Positions 11,004 to 23,279 of a stretch of 64,000 nucleotides of DNA are shown piece by piece (within the stretch, counting starts at the first letter, position 1; the number at the start of each line of letters is the position of its first letter). Both the position numbers and the translations under genes were made by a program. The stretch covers positions 258,219,386 through 258,283,385 of the forward strand of contig NC_081406.1 in NCBI RefSeq assembly GCF_030272615.1. Direction: 5' to 3'. This DNA is from Cryptomeria japonica (Eukaryota > Streptophyta > Pinopsida > Cupressales > Cupressaceae). Below the pieces are notes generated by a model, which made no database searches, had not been told where the DNA came from, and worked only from the letters and a program-made list of their open reading frames with translations.

Positions 11004-11662
11004 GAAACAAGAAAAATATTTAACATTGTAATAAGGATGAGATCTAAAACTGTGAATTGTATAACATGCTTAAGTAAACTGTTTCGGAATATATAAAATT
11101 GACTAATAACATAACAGAAGCAAAATAGAAAATAGAAAGGGAAAACTTTGGTTTACGTAATGGATTGAACAGAGAATAGGGAGAAATTATCAGTCGGTTA
11201 ATCTTGAAGAAGCACGTTATTCAAAATAGAATTGATAACATTCAAACTTGGTAAGAGCGTATAGCATTCAAAGTTTGTATGAGCGTATATGATCAAATCC
11301 ACATGTTACGAGTCAATTTACAACAACAGAGCAATTACAAAACTGACATATTAATGCATTACGGTGGTGAGAAATTAATATTCCAACAAGTAATGGATTG
11401 AATATAGAATATAGGATAGGAAGGAATTATAACTTGGGTAATCTTAAACAAGCACGTTACTCAAATAAGAAATCAACATTCGGAGTTGGTACGAAGATAA
11501 CAGAAGAAATCGACGAGTTTCGAGTCAATTCTCTTAACTGTATCCTGCACCGCAATGACTGTTTACGTTACAGTTTATTGGTACATTTGGACTTTTATTA
11601 TCTGCACGGCAATGACTGTTTACGTTACAGTTTATTGGTAGATTTGGACTTTTATTGTGTTA
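11004..11662 (+). promoter_or_regulatory. Upstream region of gene copy 1 with repeated modules
   Basis: Aligns with about 42175-42765 upstream of copy 2 and, more weakly, about 62090-62350 upstream of copy 3. It contains two diverged tandem copies of a module of about 100 bp (11159-11260 and 11391-11490) with the shared words AATGGATTGAA, TAATCTT and AAGCACGTTA. It then holds a 57-bp tandem pair (11546-11602, 11603-11659) containing GTTTACGTTACAGTTTATTG, which is single in copies 2 and 3. Conservation in front of all three genes suggests regulatory content; promoter function is inferred. Confidence 0.55.
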
Positions 11663-12770
11663 GAAATGGGGGAGTTGAAAAAAAAACATATAGGGGAAAG
11701 GATCTAGTAGTTGAGCACGTTCCAATCCTTGTGATAGAAGTTGTTGATTTAATACCCCCATACATATTTGCTGATTTAATGTCCAACTTTTGTACAACAT
11801 TGCACCAATACTTGTATGATAAATACCAATAATTGAATGAAATATACCATTTGTTGTGAAAATAATCAATCATGCGATGCCACATCAAGTGCACAAGTAT
11901 TGGGGCCCTTTTGTTCACCTATTGGCCTCACATTTTTTTTGGGCTGTTTTGGATACCTTGGCAAAAAGCATGCTGATGTGGTATCATATTTGTTTATGTG
12001 GATAGTTATAAGTAGGGGACTTGCCAAGTAAGCTGCTATAAAAAAATTCGGAGTGATTTGAAATTTCCACGTAAGATTTTGAGAAGCGCGAAGTTAGGGT
12101 GCTGGGTCCTCTCCTATAAATAGAAACATAAAATATGTAACACAAAAATCTGCTCAATATTCTATAACATATAACACTCTATTTGTTAATTAGATCAGAC
12201 ATTACATATGTTTGTAATGCTACAACATTCATCTTATCTACCACATGATCTCTTGATCATTTTTTAAACTCCTGTCATAATCTGTTACATGTGCGTCATT
12301 TTAGACGTCTTTAGATCAATCTAGAATATGCATTCAAGAATGGACCAATAGACATCTAGAACCTTCTAAGGTAACAATATAAAATTATATTTCATGTTAG
12401 TCATAATCTATGTGAAGACTTCAAATGGTACAATGGCCACGTTGGAGTAGTTAATGAAAAATTCTTTTAAATTCGAGAAAATCTGTTTTGAATCATGTAT
12501 GTAGAATTTTTATGCATACGGTGGATATGAGATGTGAAAGATTAGATGACGAAGTAGTTGAAATTAATTCCGAACACTCCCCTTAATCACAACTACCATT
12601 ATAATATCCATCTTTTTGTTTTTTTTTCAACTTTTTCCAATTGTATGACAATCAAACCATTCATTGATTTCTCATTTAAAAATGATAGTCTTCTTCTCTT
12701 TAACAATCTTCTCCTTCTGTCTGCAATTTCTTCTTTTTTTTTCTTCACTGATTGTTGCTACAGTTGCTTC
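11663..12770 (+). other. 1.1-kb insertion next to gene copy 1, with a TATA-like box
   Basis: After GGACTTTTATTG at about 11662, copy 1 leaves the alignment with copies 2 and 3 and rejoins near TTTCAATTCGTGCAG at about 12784. In copy 2 the corresponding DNA is only about 60 bp. The extra DNA starts TGTTAGAAATGGGGG and contains a good TATA box (TATAAATA, 12115-12122) about 700 bp before the ATG. The TG start and an internal TATA box would suit a solo LTR, but no matching CA end or target duplication was found, so its nature is open. Confidence 0.45.
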
Positions 12771-12827
12771 AGTATTCAACCAATTTCAATTCGTGCAGCT
12801 CCAAGTTGTTCGTGGGTCATGGCCATT

Positions 12828-14038
12828 ATGGATCTAAGCAAGAGAGAGATCATTTTGGGAGTGATCTGCTGTGTGTTGGTGTTTTTCACACTTCTCTCCA
12901 ACAAGTTACTTTTCCAAAAGGCCATCTCCAATGTCATCAACAGCCAATTTCAAGGAGATCTGAAGATTCACAATTCAGTAAGTCATAATCTGAGATCAAA
13001 TTTCAATCTTTGAAATGAGGATAGTATATTGAAGAATGAATTGAAGTGATTTTCTTATTGATATACTGGTTTTAGACTGATCAGGACGAGTTGACATTAG
13101 CTTTGGGCAGGGCTTCCATGCCCAACAAGACGGTGATAATTACCACAGTGAACACAGCATGGATGGAGTCTGGCGGCATTTTTGACTTGTTTATGAAGAG
13201 CTTTGAAATTGGGGAAGAAACGCCACCACTGCTAAACAATTTGCTGGTAGTTGCCTACGATGAAAAGGCATTCAACGCTTGCACACAAATCCATCATCAT
13301 TGCTATCGACTAAAGACTGCAGGAGTTGATTTTTCAGGCGAGAGCGTGTTCATGTCGGAGGATTTCTTGAAGATGATGCGCTCTAGAATCCTCTTCCTCA
13401 CCAATGTCCTACACAGAGGCTACACCTTTCTTTTCTCCGTAAGTGTAATCTTTATCAATCCTATTCAAATGCTATATTAACTGATTTGGTCATGCACACT
13501 TATATGTTATAGTTAATTTTATAAAGTTCTTGCTTTTGCACAGGATTCAGATATAATATGGCTTAGAAACCCATTTCAGAGGTTTTTAAGGGACACAGAT
13601 CTTGAAATGTCGTGCGATAGGTTTTCTGGGAATCCAAGTGATATGAGAAATGAAGCAAATACAGGATTCATGTTAGTCCGTTCAAACAATAGGACTATTC
13701 AGATGATGCAAGTGTGGCTCAATTCCATGATAATGAGGCCCCACATGGATGATCAGGATGTGTGGAGCTCCATTAAGTTGACTACAAATATTACTGAAAT
13801 AGGTCTGCGTGCACGCTTCCTTGATACCAAATATTTCAGTGGATTTTGCCAATCTAGTAATGTTTTGAGTGTGGTGTGCACTATGCATGCAAATTGTTGT
13901 AAAGGATTGAAGGCCAAGGTTCATGACTTGAAAGAGGCTTTTGAAGATTGGACATCTTTTCAATCTAGTGGATTAAATGGGACAAACGTGCATTGGAGAG
14001 CTCGAGAGGAATGTAGACGTTCTTGGCTGCCAAAATGA
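12828..14038 (+). CDS. Nucleotide-diphospho-sugar transferase (GT77-like), copy 1
   Basis: Exons 12828-12977, 13085-13438 and 13544-14038 join in phase 0 through GT-AG introns to give 332 residues. Residues about 9-27 (LGVICCVLVFFTLLS) form one membrane anchor after a short basic N-terminus, so a type II Golgi protein is expected. Exon 2 holds the fold's first strand (NKTVIITTVN); exon 3 opens with the DxD metal and sugar-nucleotide motif (DSDIIWLRNPF), then NTGFMLVRSNNRTIQMM and MHANCCKGLKAK, typical of Pfam Nucleotid_trans. The start is the Met conserved in all copies; an in-frame ATG at 12819 is also possible. Several residues shared by copies 2 and 3 are changed (HDQDVWNAIK to DDQDVWSSIK, HNST to LNSM). 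The acceptor sugar is unknown; characterised GT77 enzymes modify cell-wall glycans and glycoproteins. Confidence 0.88.
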
Positions 14039-15931
14039 TATTGCTTTCAAAAGATTAGCCTGGAAATTAATCTATGCTAAGCTATTCCTTTTAGTTGTTT
14101 TTTTTATTATTTTATTAGAATTGTAATGACTTTAAATATTTTATAAAAATAGTTTACTATATTTTGTACACTGTATTAAAAAATAATTGTTATTATCTAA
14201 TGTTTATATTTTATTTTATTTTTTAAATTATATAATTTTTAATAATTATAATTGAAAAAAAATCATAAAAAATAAATTTAATTCTTAAATTATCTTGCAT
14301 TTATCTATATGACATTTTTTGAGTCTTCATTTACCTACATGACATTTAGTTAAAATAGCTTGCAAGTCAATGTATTCTAAGCTATTACTTTCATCCTCAT
14401 TTTTCTACTAGATTTAAAAAAAATAAAAATTATTGTATCTTGTAAAGAGAATACCTACAAGCGTTTGTACGTTCGCAAGTAAGAGGTTCATAGGAGCTTT
14501 TGGTAAAAAAATGTTACTTTTTGGGTCCTAATCAAAATGCTTAGGCCCCCACTTTTGCTAATATTCATATTTCACACAGTCAATTGAAACCTTTTTGGTA
14601 AAGTATTTTTCAGCTTCAAAACAAAGTCGAATGAAAAGATATTGTCATGTAGCTGCCTTGCATGCACCATGTGGTTTCAATCGAAACAGTCTTGACTGGA
14701 AAGGAATTAGCTGGAAACCTTTCGATTGAAACTATTTCATTGGCCCAAAGTGTAACATAGGTTTGTTTTTTCACCCTAGTAATTCCTTAAAAAAATATGA
14801 GATCTACACTTTATACGAGAACTTTTATATCAAACATTATTTGCATACTCCATACTATCCCTGAAACAATGGTTAATTATAAGAAAAAACTAGCTTAGAT
14901 TTCTTCAGAAAAATATGATTGGTTCTAATTATGATTGCCATCTCTATCTCCATCCAACCTTATGGGATTACTATACCAACATCCACACTCTTATAGGGCC
15001 CACTCTATAGTTTCAAGTCTTCAACATTGAAGTAATCTTGTCATTTCAGATTAAATTACCATTATTATGCATTTCTTTGCATGACCGTATTAATAATAAA
15101 CAGTATAGACTTGTATAGTTACACGAGTTGAACCTACTTAATGAGCAATACCTATACCTTAAATTGTTTATAAATTTATTAGAAGTATCAATATATAAAC
15201 TATAACAAATGTATAAAAATCTAAGAGTTTCATATCAGTAATCTTGTCCTTAAGGATAATAAATGAAACACTAGTTAAGGAAATGAGAAGAAAGAAAAAT
15301 GTAAGCCTAATTAGCTACGTCATGATGTTAATATCACAAAGTATGGATCATGTTTATATCATTTGGTTATTATATATGGTTAGTGTTACACCCTTCTCTC
15401 ATGATACAAGTGTTATTTTTTTCTTGCATAATAATGTTGAGATGAATGAATGTGTAACCTCATCGATATAAAAATTAATATTTAATTGAGTTTGCATTGC
15501 AATGGATGAATATATGACTCAAATGATTAATAGTGTATCTAATGTTTTGATATTGCTATGTCTAAGATGGTTTATGATTTGTATAACTAGATTTGTGAAT
15601 CCAAACTTGGATGCAAGAGACTTTACAACCCACCAAAAAGAGAGAGAGCATCATTGGGGAGAGGGTTGAAAATGCAAGAAAAGGTTGTGTTGCCATTAGA
15701 GCTAAGAACACACTCTAGTAACTTGAGTAGAACACAGTCTAGTAAATCAAGTCAACCTTAGTCAAACTCTAGAAGGGTTTTCCCTGTTCTCACCTGGTTG
15801 AGCCAGATGACCGAGAAGATAACTTTAGTCATCAACCTAATCAAAGTTGGGAGGGGTAGATGGTGTCCTTAGTTTTATGTCTTTTTATTGGAAGCACTTT
15901 TGTAATATCCAAAGTTCTGATTTCTAGGTTT
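14039..15931. other. 3' flank of copy 1, then AT-rich DNA with nothing recognised
   Basis: The first 220 bp align with the 3' flank of copy 2 (shared AATAATTGTTATT and CTAAT words), so the duplication extended past the stop codon. From about 14270 to 15930 no coding or repeat signal is convincing; the plus frame 15244-15471 has no recognisable domain. Confidence 0.5.
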
Positions 15932-16945
15932 CATTTTTTTTTGTTTTTGATAAGGATAAATGGGTTTTACAAGGACCCGAAACCTAAAGTTTTACAACAA
16001 CTGGCCAACAGCCAATCCGGCAAGAAACAACAACAAAATAGGGGGCAACCCCAAACAAAAGAAAAAACAAAAGAAACATAGACAAGCAAGTTGAAACAAA
16101 AAAGCTCTCAGTTGAGCGAGAGCACCAGATCCTTGTTCTTTTGGATGAGAATCCTATTTATTTCCTCAAGCTCCTCCATGATGAATCTGGAGGTACCCTT
16201 GTTGCCACTTCTGCTCCTGGTTATGTAACTGGGTCCCATGGTTTTAGCGTCTCCAGCAGCCACATCATCTCCACCAAGTTCTTTCATCAGGTCACTGTGG
16301 AAGGATCTATAATCAACAACCATCTCATTAATCTTTTCCAGCCCCTCAATGTTGTTGTTCATGGCTTCTTTACTAATGTCGACCAGATTCTTGAGATTTT
16401 TCTTAATCTCAGCCATGGATTGTTCCACTTTATCAAACCTTTGTTCATGGTTACATTTCATAACCTCAACATTCTGAGAGAGTTTTTGAGTCATGATCAT
16501 GAGTTTTTCCAGCTTGCTGGGTTTTGGGGAAGCAGTGAAAATGTCAATTATTTCTTTAACCCCTATCTTAAGGGTGACGATTTCGCACTCAACCCACTTC
16601 CAGTAGTGCTCCTGGCTTCTAGTGGCTTCCATGACAAGATTCATCAGACTACCATCTTTTCCCTGGTTGTCATTCTGGACATTAACAGGGATGTCCAGTT
16701 TAATCCCTAGGTCCATAATCTTTGAGCTGTGATCCTTCGCCACTAGCTTTTTCTTTTTGGTGAGAGGTTCGGCCTTGGAGATCAACTTGCTGGTGGTTTT
16801 GTATTTACTGGCTGCCCATTTGGGGGGGGGGTTCTTGCTGCCGAGTGTCTCAAGAGTAACCATCTTGTCTTTTTCCTCCGCAGGTTCGTATTCAGGATCA
16901 TCAGCAGGAACCCCACTATTGTCCGATTCCATCTCCGAATTCCAA
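15932..16945 (-). mobile_element. 5'-truncated copy of the coiled-coil ORF element
   Basis: Minus-strand copy of the element also seen at 25410-27680. It ends in a short A-rich tail (plus-strand poly-T at 15933-15941) preceded by CTTATCAAAAAC, close to the tail of the other copy, and the 3' UTRs align (GGGGTTGCCCCCTATTTTG here, GGGGTGCTCCCCTATTTTG there). The 5' end stops at about 16945, just before the C-terminal coding block, so the upstream domain and the RNase H piece are missing. 5' truncation plus an A-rich tail is the mark of target-primed reverse transcription. A target duplication is unclear because both flanks are T-rich. Confidence 0.6.
16108..16932 (-). CDS. Unrecognised coiled-coil protein (mobile ORF), 274 residues
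   Basis: Uninterrupted frame from ATG 16930-16932 to the stop at 16108-16110. Not a family I recognise. Visible parts: an acidic N-terminus (MESDNSGVPADDPEYEPAEE), a basic patch resembling a nuclear localisation signal (PLTKKKKLVAKDH, residues about 56-68), a helical region with heptad-like spacing (about 150-215, EQRFDKVEQSMAEIKKNLKN), a Ser/Arg-rich linker (TRSRSGNKGTSRF) and a second short helix to the C-terminus. The copy at 26649-27509 is clearly homologous at protein level throughout. The intact frame after 5' truncation may be luck or recent insertion; the initiating Met may be internal to a longer ancestral protein. Confidence 0.5.
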   Translation of the reverse strand: MESDNSGVPADDPEYEPAEEKDKMVTLETLGSKNPPPKWAASKYKTTSKLISKAEPLTKKKKLVAKDHSSKIMDLGIKLDIPVNVQNDNQGKDGSLMNLVMEATRSQEHYWKWVECEIVTLKIGVKEIIDIFTASPKPSKLEKLMIMTQKLSQNVEVMKCNHEQRFDKVEQSMAEIKKNLKNLVDISKEAMNNNIEGLEKINEMVVDYRSFHSDLMKELGGDDVAAGDAKTMGPSYITRSRSGNKGTSRFIMEELEEINRILIQKNKDLVLSLN

Positions 16946-17045
16946 TTTTTTTTGTTTCTTTTACCTAAATATATGTATTTATGTGTATAAATTGTGTATA
17001 TGCATATATATAGATATACATTGTTAGCATTTTACAAAGGGAGAG

Positions 17046-18481
17046 TGTTGGCATTCCAGTAAGATTGTTGGTATAACCGAGAAAGGATGATTACTATCTT
17101 AATAATATTATTTTGTCATTGATATCAAGCAATTGATTTTCTGATTTAGTATGATGTTGCCATATCTGAATGAGTATGTTTTGATAAGTATAAAGATGTC
17201 AGTAAGTGACACAAAAAGAATGAAATTGAAAGGAAGCAATAAGTTATTCAATGGGCAACTATTACCGAGTTAGACACTGATGAGATTTTGTTGTTTTGAT
17301 TACTTTGATATCCTATATATGCGTATTCTAAGAATGAGAAAAGATTTCATTCAATAAATGAGTTAAGATTTGATATTGTTCTATGTTACCGAGCATGAAG
17401 CTAGTCGGTAAACACTAAGGTTATCGATATCAGTCAAAGAAGGCAGAATATCTACCGAGTAAAGGTTCAGTATTTATCGAGTAATAACATAATGCATTGG
17501 ATGGATAAAAGCATTATTAAATGAAAGATGCCAATGAGCTGGAGATGTATAGATGATTGTTATGTCATGCAAAAAGTTTGTTGAGGATCTACGACAATGA
17601 AAATACAAGAGTTAGGTCTACAGTGCAGATTGAACGATCACAACCTAGCACAAGTTCCAAGGAAGGAATACAAGTTCCAAGGCGAGATAAAATGTTTTTA
17701 AATCAAAGGATACAATGAACCTAGTCAAGTTTGAAGATCTGATGGCTAAGATTGATCATGGGAAATGTGATCAAGGAGATTAAGCGGTTAGGAATTGTTT
17801 ATAAATAAGAAATTGTTGATGAACAATGAATGCGGGCAAATAGAAGAACAGTGATACTACAATAGTAATCACCGAGCACAGAAGATTGAATATCTGATTA
17901 AAGAACAGATTGAGAAGCCCAACAAGGAGCAAGATAAGTCTTATGACAAGATTATTTTGAGCACATAGAGTCTGCTTTAGCATTTCAGATGTGAAGTTGC
18001 AGATATATTTTATACTGTTATTTATTATGTAAGTGATAGGAAATCTCTTAATCGAGTGGACCTAACAGTCTTATTTGTAAATCCTGTAGCAAGGTAACAT
18101 TCTGAATGAGTGTTTGAAATCCTTTGATAAGGTCACTTCTAAAAAAGTGCAAGATTCTAACAAGTCTGAGGGAAATCCTTTAACCGAGTCACATCTAGCA
18201 ATGTATTTATGTAATATGTAACGGGATTGGCTTTTAACCGAGCATACTCTAGAAGGGTATAATTTTTAGTGGGTCTAAAATCCCATAGTGGTTTTTCCCT
18301 ATTTGGGTTTCCACGTTAAATCTGGTGTTAAATGTGTTATGATGTTTTAAGTGTATCTTTTAATAAGTTTGAATGATTTACAGTCATAGTTGCATATTAG
18401 TAAAGGCTACCGAGGTTGAATCTGATGAATACATTGATTATTGAGTTTTTATGATTCACCCCCCCTCTCATCTTACTGACA
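17046..18481 (+). mobile_element. Possible Copia-type LTR (fossil)
   Basis: Starts TGTTGGCATTCC directly after a purine run (AAAGGGAGAG, 17036-17045) like a polypurine tract, and ends near ATTCACCCCCCCTCTC...TGACA, a C-rich end familiar from plant Ty1/Copia LTRs. About 1.4 kb. No partner LTR, no coding region and no clear target duplication are visible in the window, so it is a lone LTR or the end of a lost element. Confidence 0.4.
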
Positions 18482-18500
18482 ATACATATATATATAACTA

Positions 18501-18503
<3 letters not shown>

Positions 18504-18568
<65 letters not shown>
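18504..18568. repeat. (AT)n microsatellite
   Basis: About 32 uninterrupted AT units directly right of the possible LTR. Confidence 0.95.
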
Positions 18569-18570
<2 letters not shown>

Positions 18571-20923
18571 TATATATTTTTATAAGAAATAAATATGTAT
18601 TATGAAAAGTGAGAATTATGTAACTCTTATTTCTTAATCCTTGTAGAAATTGAAGATAATAACTTTGGCTAGATAGCCAGCTATGGAATCAAGAATCAAA
18701 TTTATAGTTTTGCCGACTATTACAGCTGTGTTAGGTCATGAATTATTAAACTTAATCACTTCAATTATATATAAATCTTTGAGCTGACAAGCTCTAAATG
18801 TATTTTGTCAAATAGGAACAACTACTGACTTGGTACTTTCATCACACTTTATGCAAGACCAATCGAAACTTAATAGGATCAAAAGATGATCTTAAGGAGT
18901 CGATAGGAACCAAATTCTTAAATGAATCTTGTAGAAAGGAATGAAAGATGATTTGAGGTCTGGTGTTATAGGCATCGAGTTTTCTATTCTTGAATGATTA
19001 TAAACTTCGCTGGTTTTGGTTAATATTGCCTGGAAAATAGCTGCGGAGAATAGAGCTTAGAAGCTCGATTCGGAATAGTGCTACTAGACTTTCGAAAACG
19101 TAGCCTCATCCATAATACCCAGGCATGTAAAACTATTTTATTCTTTTAAAGTTTTCCTTTTGTATATTGGTTGAACATCATGCTCTCGTTCAGAGTGGTA
19201 TTTGATAGAAATTATTCTCAATATGCTATCAATGGCATTGAAGATATCTTTGTCTGTTATATTTTATCAAATATAATATGAAATAGTCTCTCTTAGAAAA
19301 AAATTCAAAAGAGAAGCTACCCTATCCATATATTATAAGAAAGGAAAAAGAGTGTAGCGCTAACTCATGACTATGACTGCCAACTCTTTAACTTCTCAAG
19401 AAAATTAATAGCTCGCAAGCTGTAATAGTTATCCTCAATTCATATGAATTATCTTTGAAAACATTTGCTCTCAAGGTAAATTATAGAGAAGCTCAGAGCA
19501 TTTCTTTATTTTTGTGAATCTCTTTCCCATGAACCATACGTGAATTCTTTATATGTCTTGAATGTGAACTCCTTCTGTAAACTGAAGTTTTTCATCTCTA
19601 TAAAGACTAGTCTAGTAATTGGATGGGTTTGTCAAACACAAATCATTTTTATAACTGGAAAATTAACAATTTTACTTCGATAAGTAAAGAGAAACTTATC
19701 AAAAGAATAAATAAGCTTCTTGGTGGTACATTAACAAGAGGAACATGTTATCTAAATTCTTGTATATGTATGCATGTGGAATGCAAAGATAGCACATATT
19801 TATATGTATGCCTGTGTAGAATGCAGAGAGAACACATATATGTATGTATGTAGAGTGCAGAGTGCATGTAGAGGAAGAGGTTGAGCTTCTTAACCCTATA
19901 TACCAAATCCTATTTCATGCAAGGAAATGTCAAAAGACTAGTGAGCCTAGTCTGAATTGAAAATTACATGTTGTTAGGAAGTGCAATCTCCAAATTCTAA
20001 ATTCAAATTCCATGAAGAATTAATTGGGTTGGTATTACTTGATGCTATGGAAAAGAATGTTTCAAACCATAAGTAATGAATATAAAATTTGTACACCCAA
20101 CCTATCACATTCACCTATGTATGAGAAAGATGAACTTGAAAGTATTTGTTAATATTAATTATCTAGTACACCATATGAGTTCTATTTGGTGTCAGGGATG
20201 AAACACAACAAGTGTGTGTCCTTAAACTACTTCTCAACTTAAAACAAATGGCTCAAATTAATACCAATTAGTGTTTGTGAGTCTCAAGTCAAGTAGGTGT
20301 GGGTGGATAGATAACTACACATATGACATGCTTAGCAAGTATAATAAAAACCTTTGTCCAAGATGTTGCAAAGTTCTACTTGTGCTAGTCAGTTCACCAA
20401 GTCCAATTGCATAAGCTACTCAATGGGTCATACAAAGTTAGTAGGGTCTATAATTGTGTGGCCAACTAGGATTGTGTAGGTATCTAAACACCAGGCTCAG
20501 ATGACAACTAGAACTATACTTGTGTTTGCATCCTTGTGAAGGGTAGGGCCACTTCCAAAATGAAGGTGTGTGAGGGATCATTAGGTTTTCTGATTGGAGG
20601 AAAAGCACTCTAACCCTCATGTAGAATATGCAGATATTTGATTAGATTTCACTACTGACAAGCAAAACATTGTACACTCTAAACACTACTCTATCTTTGT
20701 TATGTTTTGGTTCGCAAGTTTGAATATGAAAAAAGAAAATTAATATAAATTCTTTTAATTTCATGTAAAGATTTTAGTTAATACATAATTATTTACTTTG
20801 TCAATACATGATAGATTTAAGTTTATATGCAAAAAAAAATTATTCAAATTTTAGATTGATTATCTATTTGAAAGATGTATGCAAACCATTTACTTTTGTT
20901 GTTAGTATAATGTTACTATTACA
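18569..20923. other. No gene recognised; right end may be an LTR
   Basis: AT-rich DNA without convincing coding sequence. A short imperfect repeat of GTAGAATGCAGAG / GTAGAGTGCAGAG words lies at 19815-19870. The right end (…TTACTATTACA, to 20923) precedes a primer-binding-like site and may be the 5' LTR of the gypsy element, but its left limit could not be found. Confidence 0.4.
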
Positions 20924-23279
20924 TATGGTATCAAAGATGCCATTTCAGCACTAAACCTAGGAGCTCACTAGTTGAAACCTAGTATAGTAAGTTAAATCAC
21001 AAAATATGTTGGTGTTACAAGATGTCGATCTACAAAAAACCTAGGAAAAAGGTCTAGGAACTTCATGACCGAACTCTTGAATAAAAAAAAAAACTAAGTT
21101 CAACTATTCAAGTTTCTCTTTACCATCAAACAATGAAACAATGACTGAAGCAATTAAACAACTCTGAAAGGAGAGGTGAACATGGCTTACAAAGAACAAA
21201 AACCCTCATCTTATTCTAAGTCAAACATGAATCCTATGCAAACTCAAGAGATCCCATTTGGGAAGAGAATTGTAATGGAGGGATAAGAGGACCTACACCT
21301 TTCTTCCTAGAAACAAACTTATACTAATAGTATATGAAGGGAAAGAAGAGCCCATTAAGACATCCCACTCTAGTAGACATAGTAGTTAATAATTTATGAA
21401 TTTGTGAAATTTTAAATTATGATACATGATGTACATTCTCTTTTTGGAGTGAATAATGAAAAAAAAGTTTGTTGTGTATAAACACTTTTTGTTGTTTAAA
21501 TTTCAAAATGAAATGAGACACATATTTGTTCTAAATTAGTAAATGATTCAATGTATTAGTAGGAATTGGTAATTTAAAAACATATAAAATACAAGAGATG
21601 ACTTTGGAGGGTTTGAACCCACTGATTCTCTTATGCCCTAATCAAACCAATTATTATTATCTATGATGAATGACACCTAGGCTAGAATTAGGAACTAAGA
21701 GCATCAGGTCTTGAATTAGAATAACATGATGGAGGATGACCAAGAAAATCAAAATAGGGGGCCTATAATAGGCAAGAATGAAACATGCAAAGTGAACACC
21801 GAAAGGAACTCTCAAAAGCTGGAACTCAGTCAGAAATAAAAAATCAACTAGCTCATGAGATTTATTACAATGTGAAGAAAGTTAAAACCCCAAAGTTTGA
21901 AGGCAAAGTGTCAGGAGACACCTTTGAGGCCTACTTAATAAACATGGAACAAAACTTTTAGATACATAATTATATAGAGAATGCTAAGAAAATATGGGGA
22001 GCTTTCTTGTTGTCAAGGGAAGCTGCAACATGGTGGGAGAACAAGAAGGCCAAGCTAGACCTACACTTTACAAGAATAAATTTGGAGAAATTTATTGGTA
22101 TTTTTAGGCAAGGTGGCTACCTCAATTTTTCTTAGACTATAAATAAATGGATTTATAGGATTTGATAGGAGACTTCATAGTTAATGAGTACTAGGATAAT
22201 TTTACTCTATTACTCAAATAGGTACCTCAACATCAAGTTAACAAAAGGTTTAGAATAAAAAAGTTTTTAATGGGGTTAAGAAACTAAATTGGTGTCATGA
22301 TAGATGTCCCAAGACCAAGCACAATGTACAAAGTGTATGAAAAGGTCACTAGACAAGAGAAAAGACTCAAAAAAGTTGTTGCAATTAGGGATAAGAGTTT
22401 CAAGAAATTCAAGTGGTCTCAAACCTCCCAGCCTTGTAAGAAGAAAGTAGATAAATGGGTAAGTGCACCAAGATGGTGAACAAAAAGGGTGTATAAGTGG
22501 CCACTTTTTTTTACTTTTTTTTTTTTTTTTGGTGAAAATGGGTAAACCTGAACTTCAAAGAGATATTCGAAGGTCACACACTCAAAACTAGGAGTTGAGA
22601 AAAGAATATGAATTTTAGTACTCTGAATCTAGTTTCTAAAATACTAAAGTTTTTTAAAATTGGATAAGATTAAGAGGGTCAAACCTCTCTCGCACGAAAA
22701 ATTGTTCCTGATTTTTTCTGAAAACCATAACATAGCTATTTTCGTGCGCTGCACAAAATATATAATTAGATTTAGTATTTTGCAAAACCCTTTGGTAGTA
22801 TGATAGGTAAGATTGAGATCTAGAAGTTTTGTATTTTCTTTGTAATTTTTCATTGATTATTTTTTTTTATGATTTTTTGAAGTGACCGCATCTTGAAAAA
22901 TTTGGTACCTGTTTGTGCGCTGGGCATAACTTGAATCAAAATAATCGAAAATGAAAACTTCTTTTTTAAAAATTATATAGAATCTAGTGTACAAAAATAA
23001 TATGTAATTTATTTTGAATTTGGTCAAGTATATAAAAAGTTATTAAAAAAATGGTAGACGTATGTCTGTGAGGACTGTCAAGGCATTGGTAAAGAAAATT
23101 AAAGTTTACTATGCTAATGCTGTCTAAAAATAGAAAAAATTATATGGTCAGAAATATGAGAAGACGTGTGAGATTATGGTAAACCTGATGATGATGAAGT
23201 TGAGAAATCATGTTGGAAGATGGAAAAACGTATAAAGGGACAAAAATGGAGGGAAAATGGGCTTGCAAGCCTTAGGGTC

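Noticed and set aside
11398-11832. 144-codon open frame upstream of gene copy 1
   Set aside because: Lies over the conserved upstream module and the 57-bp tandem repeat; the equivalent frame is not kept in copy 2.
12558-12827. N-terminal extension of gene copy 1 up to an ATG at 12558
   Set aside because: The frame is open but absent in copies 2 and 3; most of it is inserted DNA, and the membrane anchor directly follows the conserved MDLS start.
19623-19853. 76-codon frame with Cys and His residues near the end
   Set aside because: Its Cys-rich part comes from a short GTAGAATGCAGAG-type repeat, not a zinc-finger pattern.
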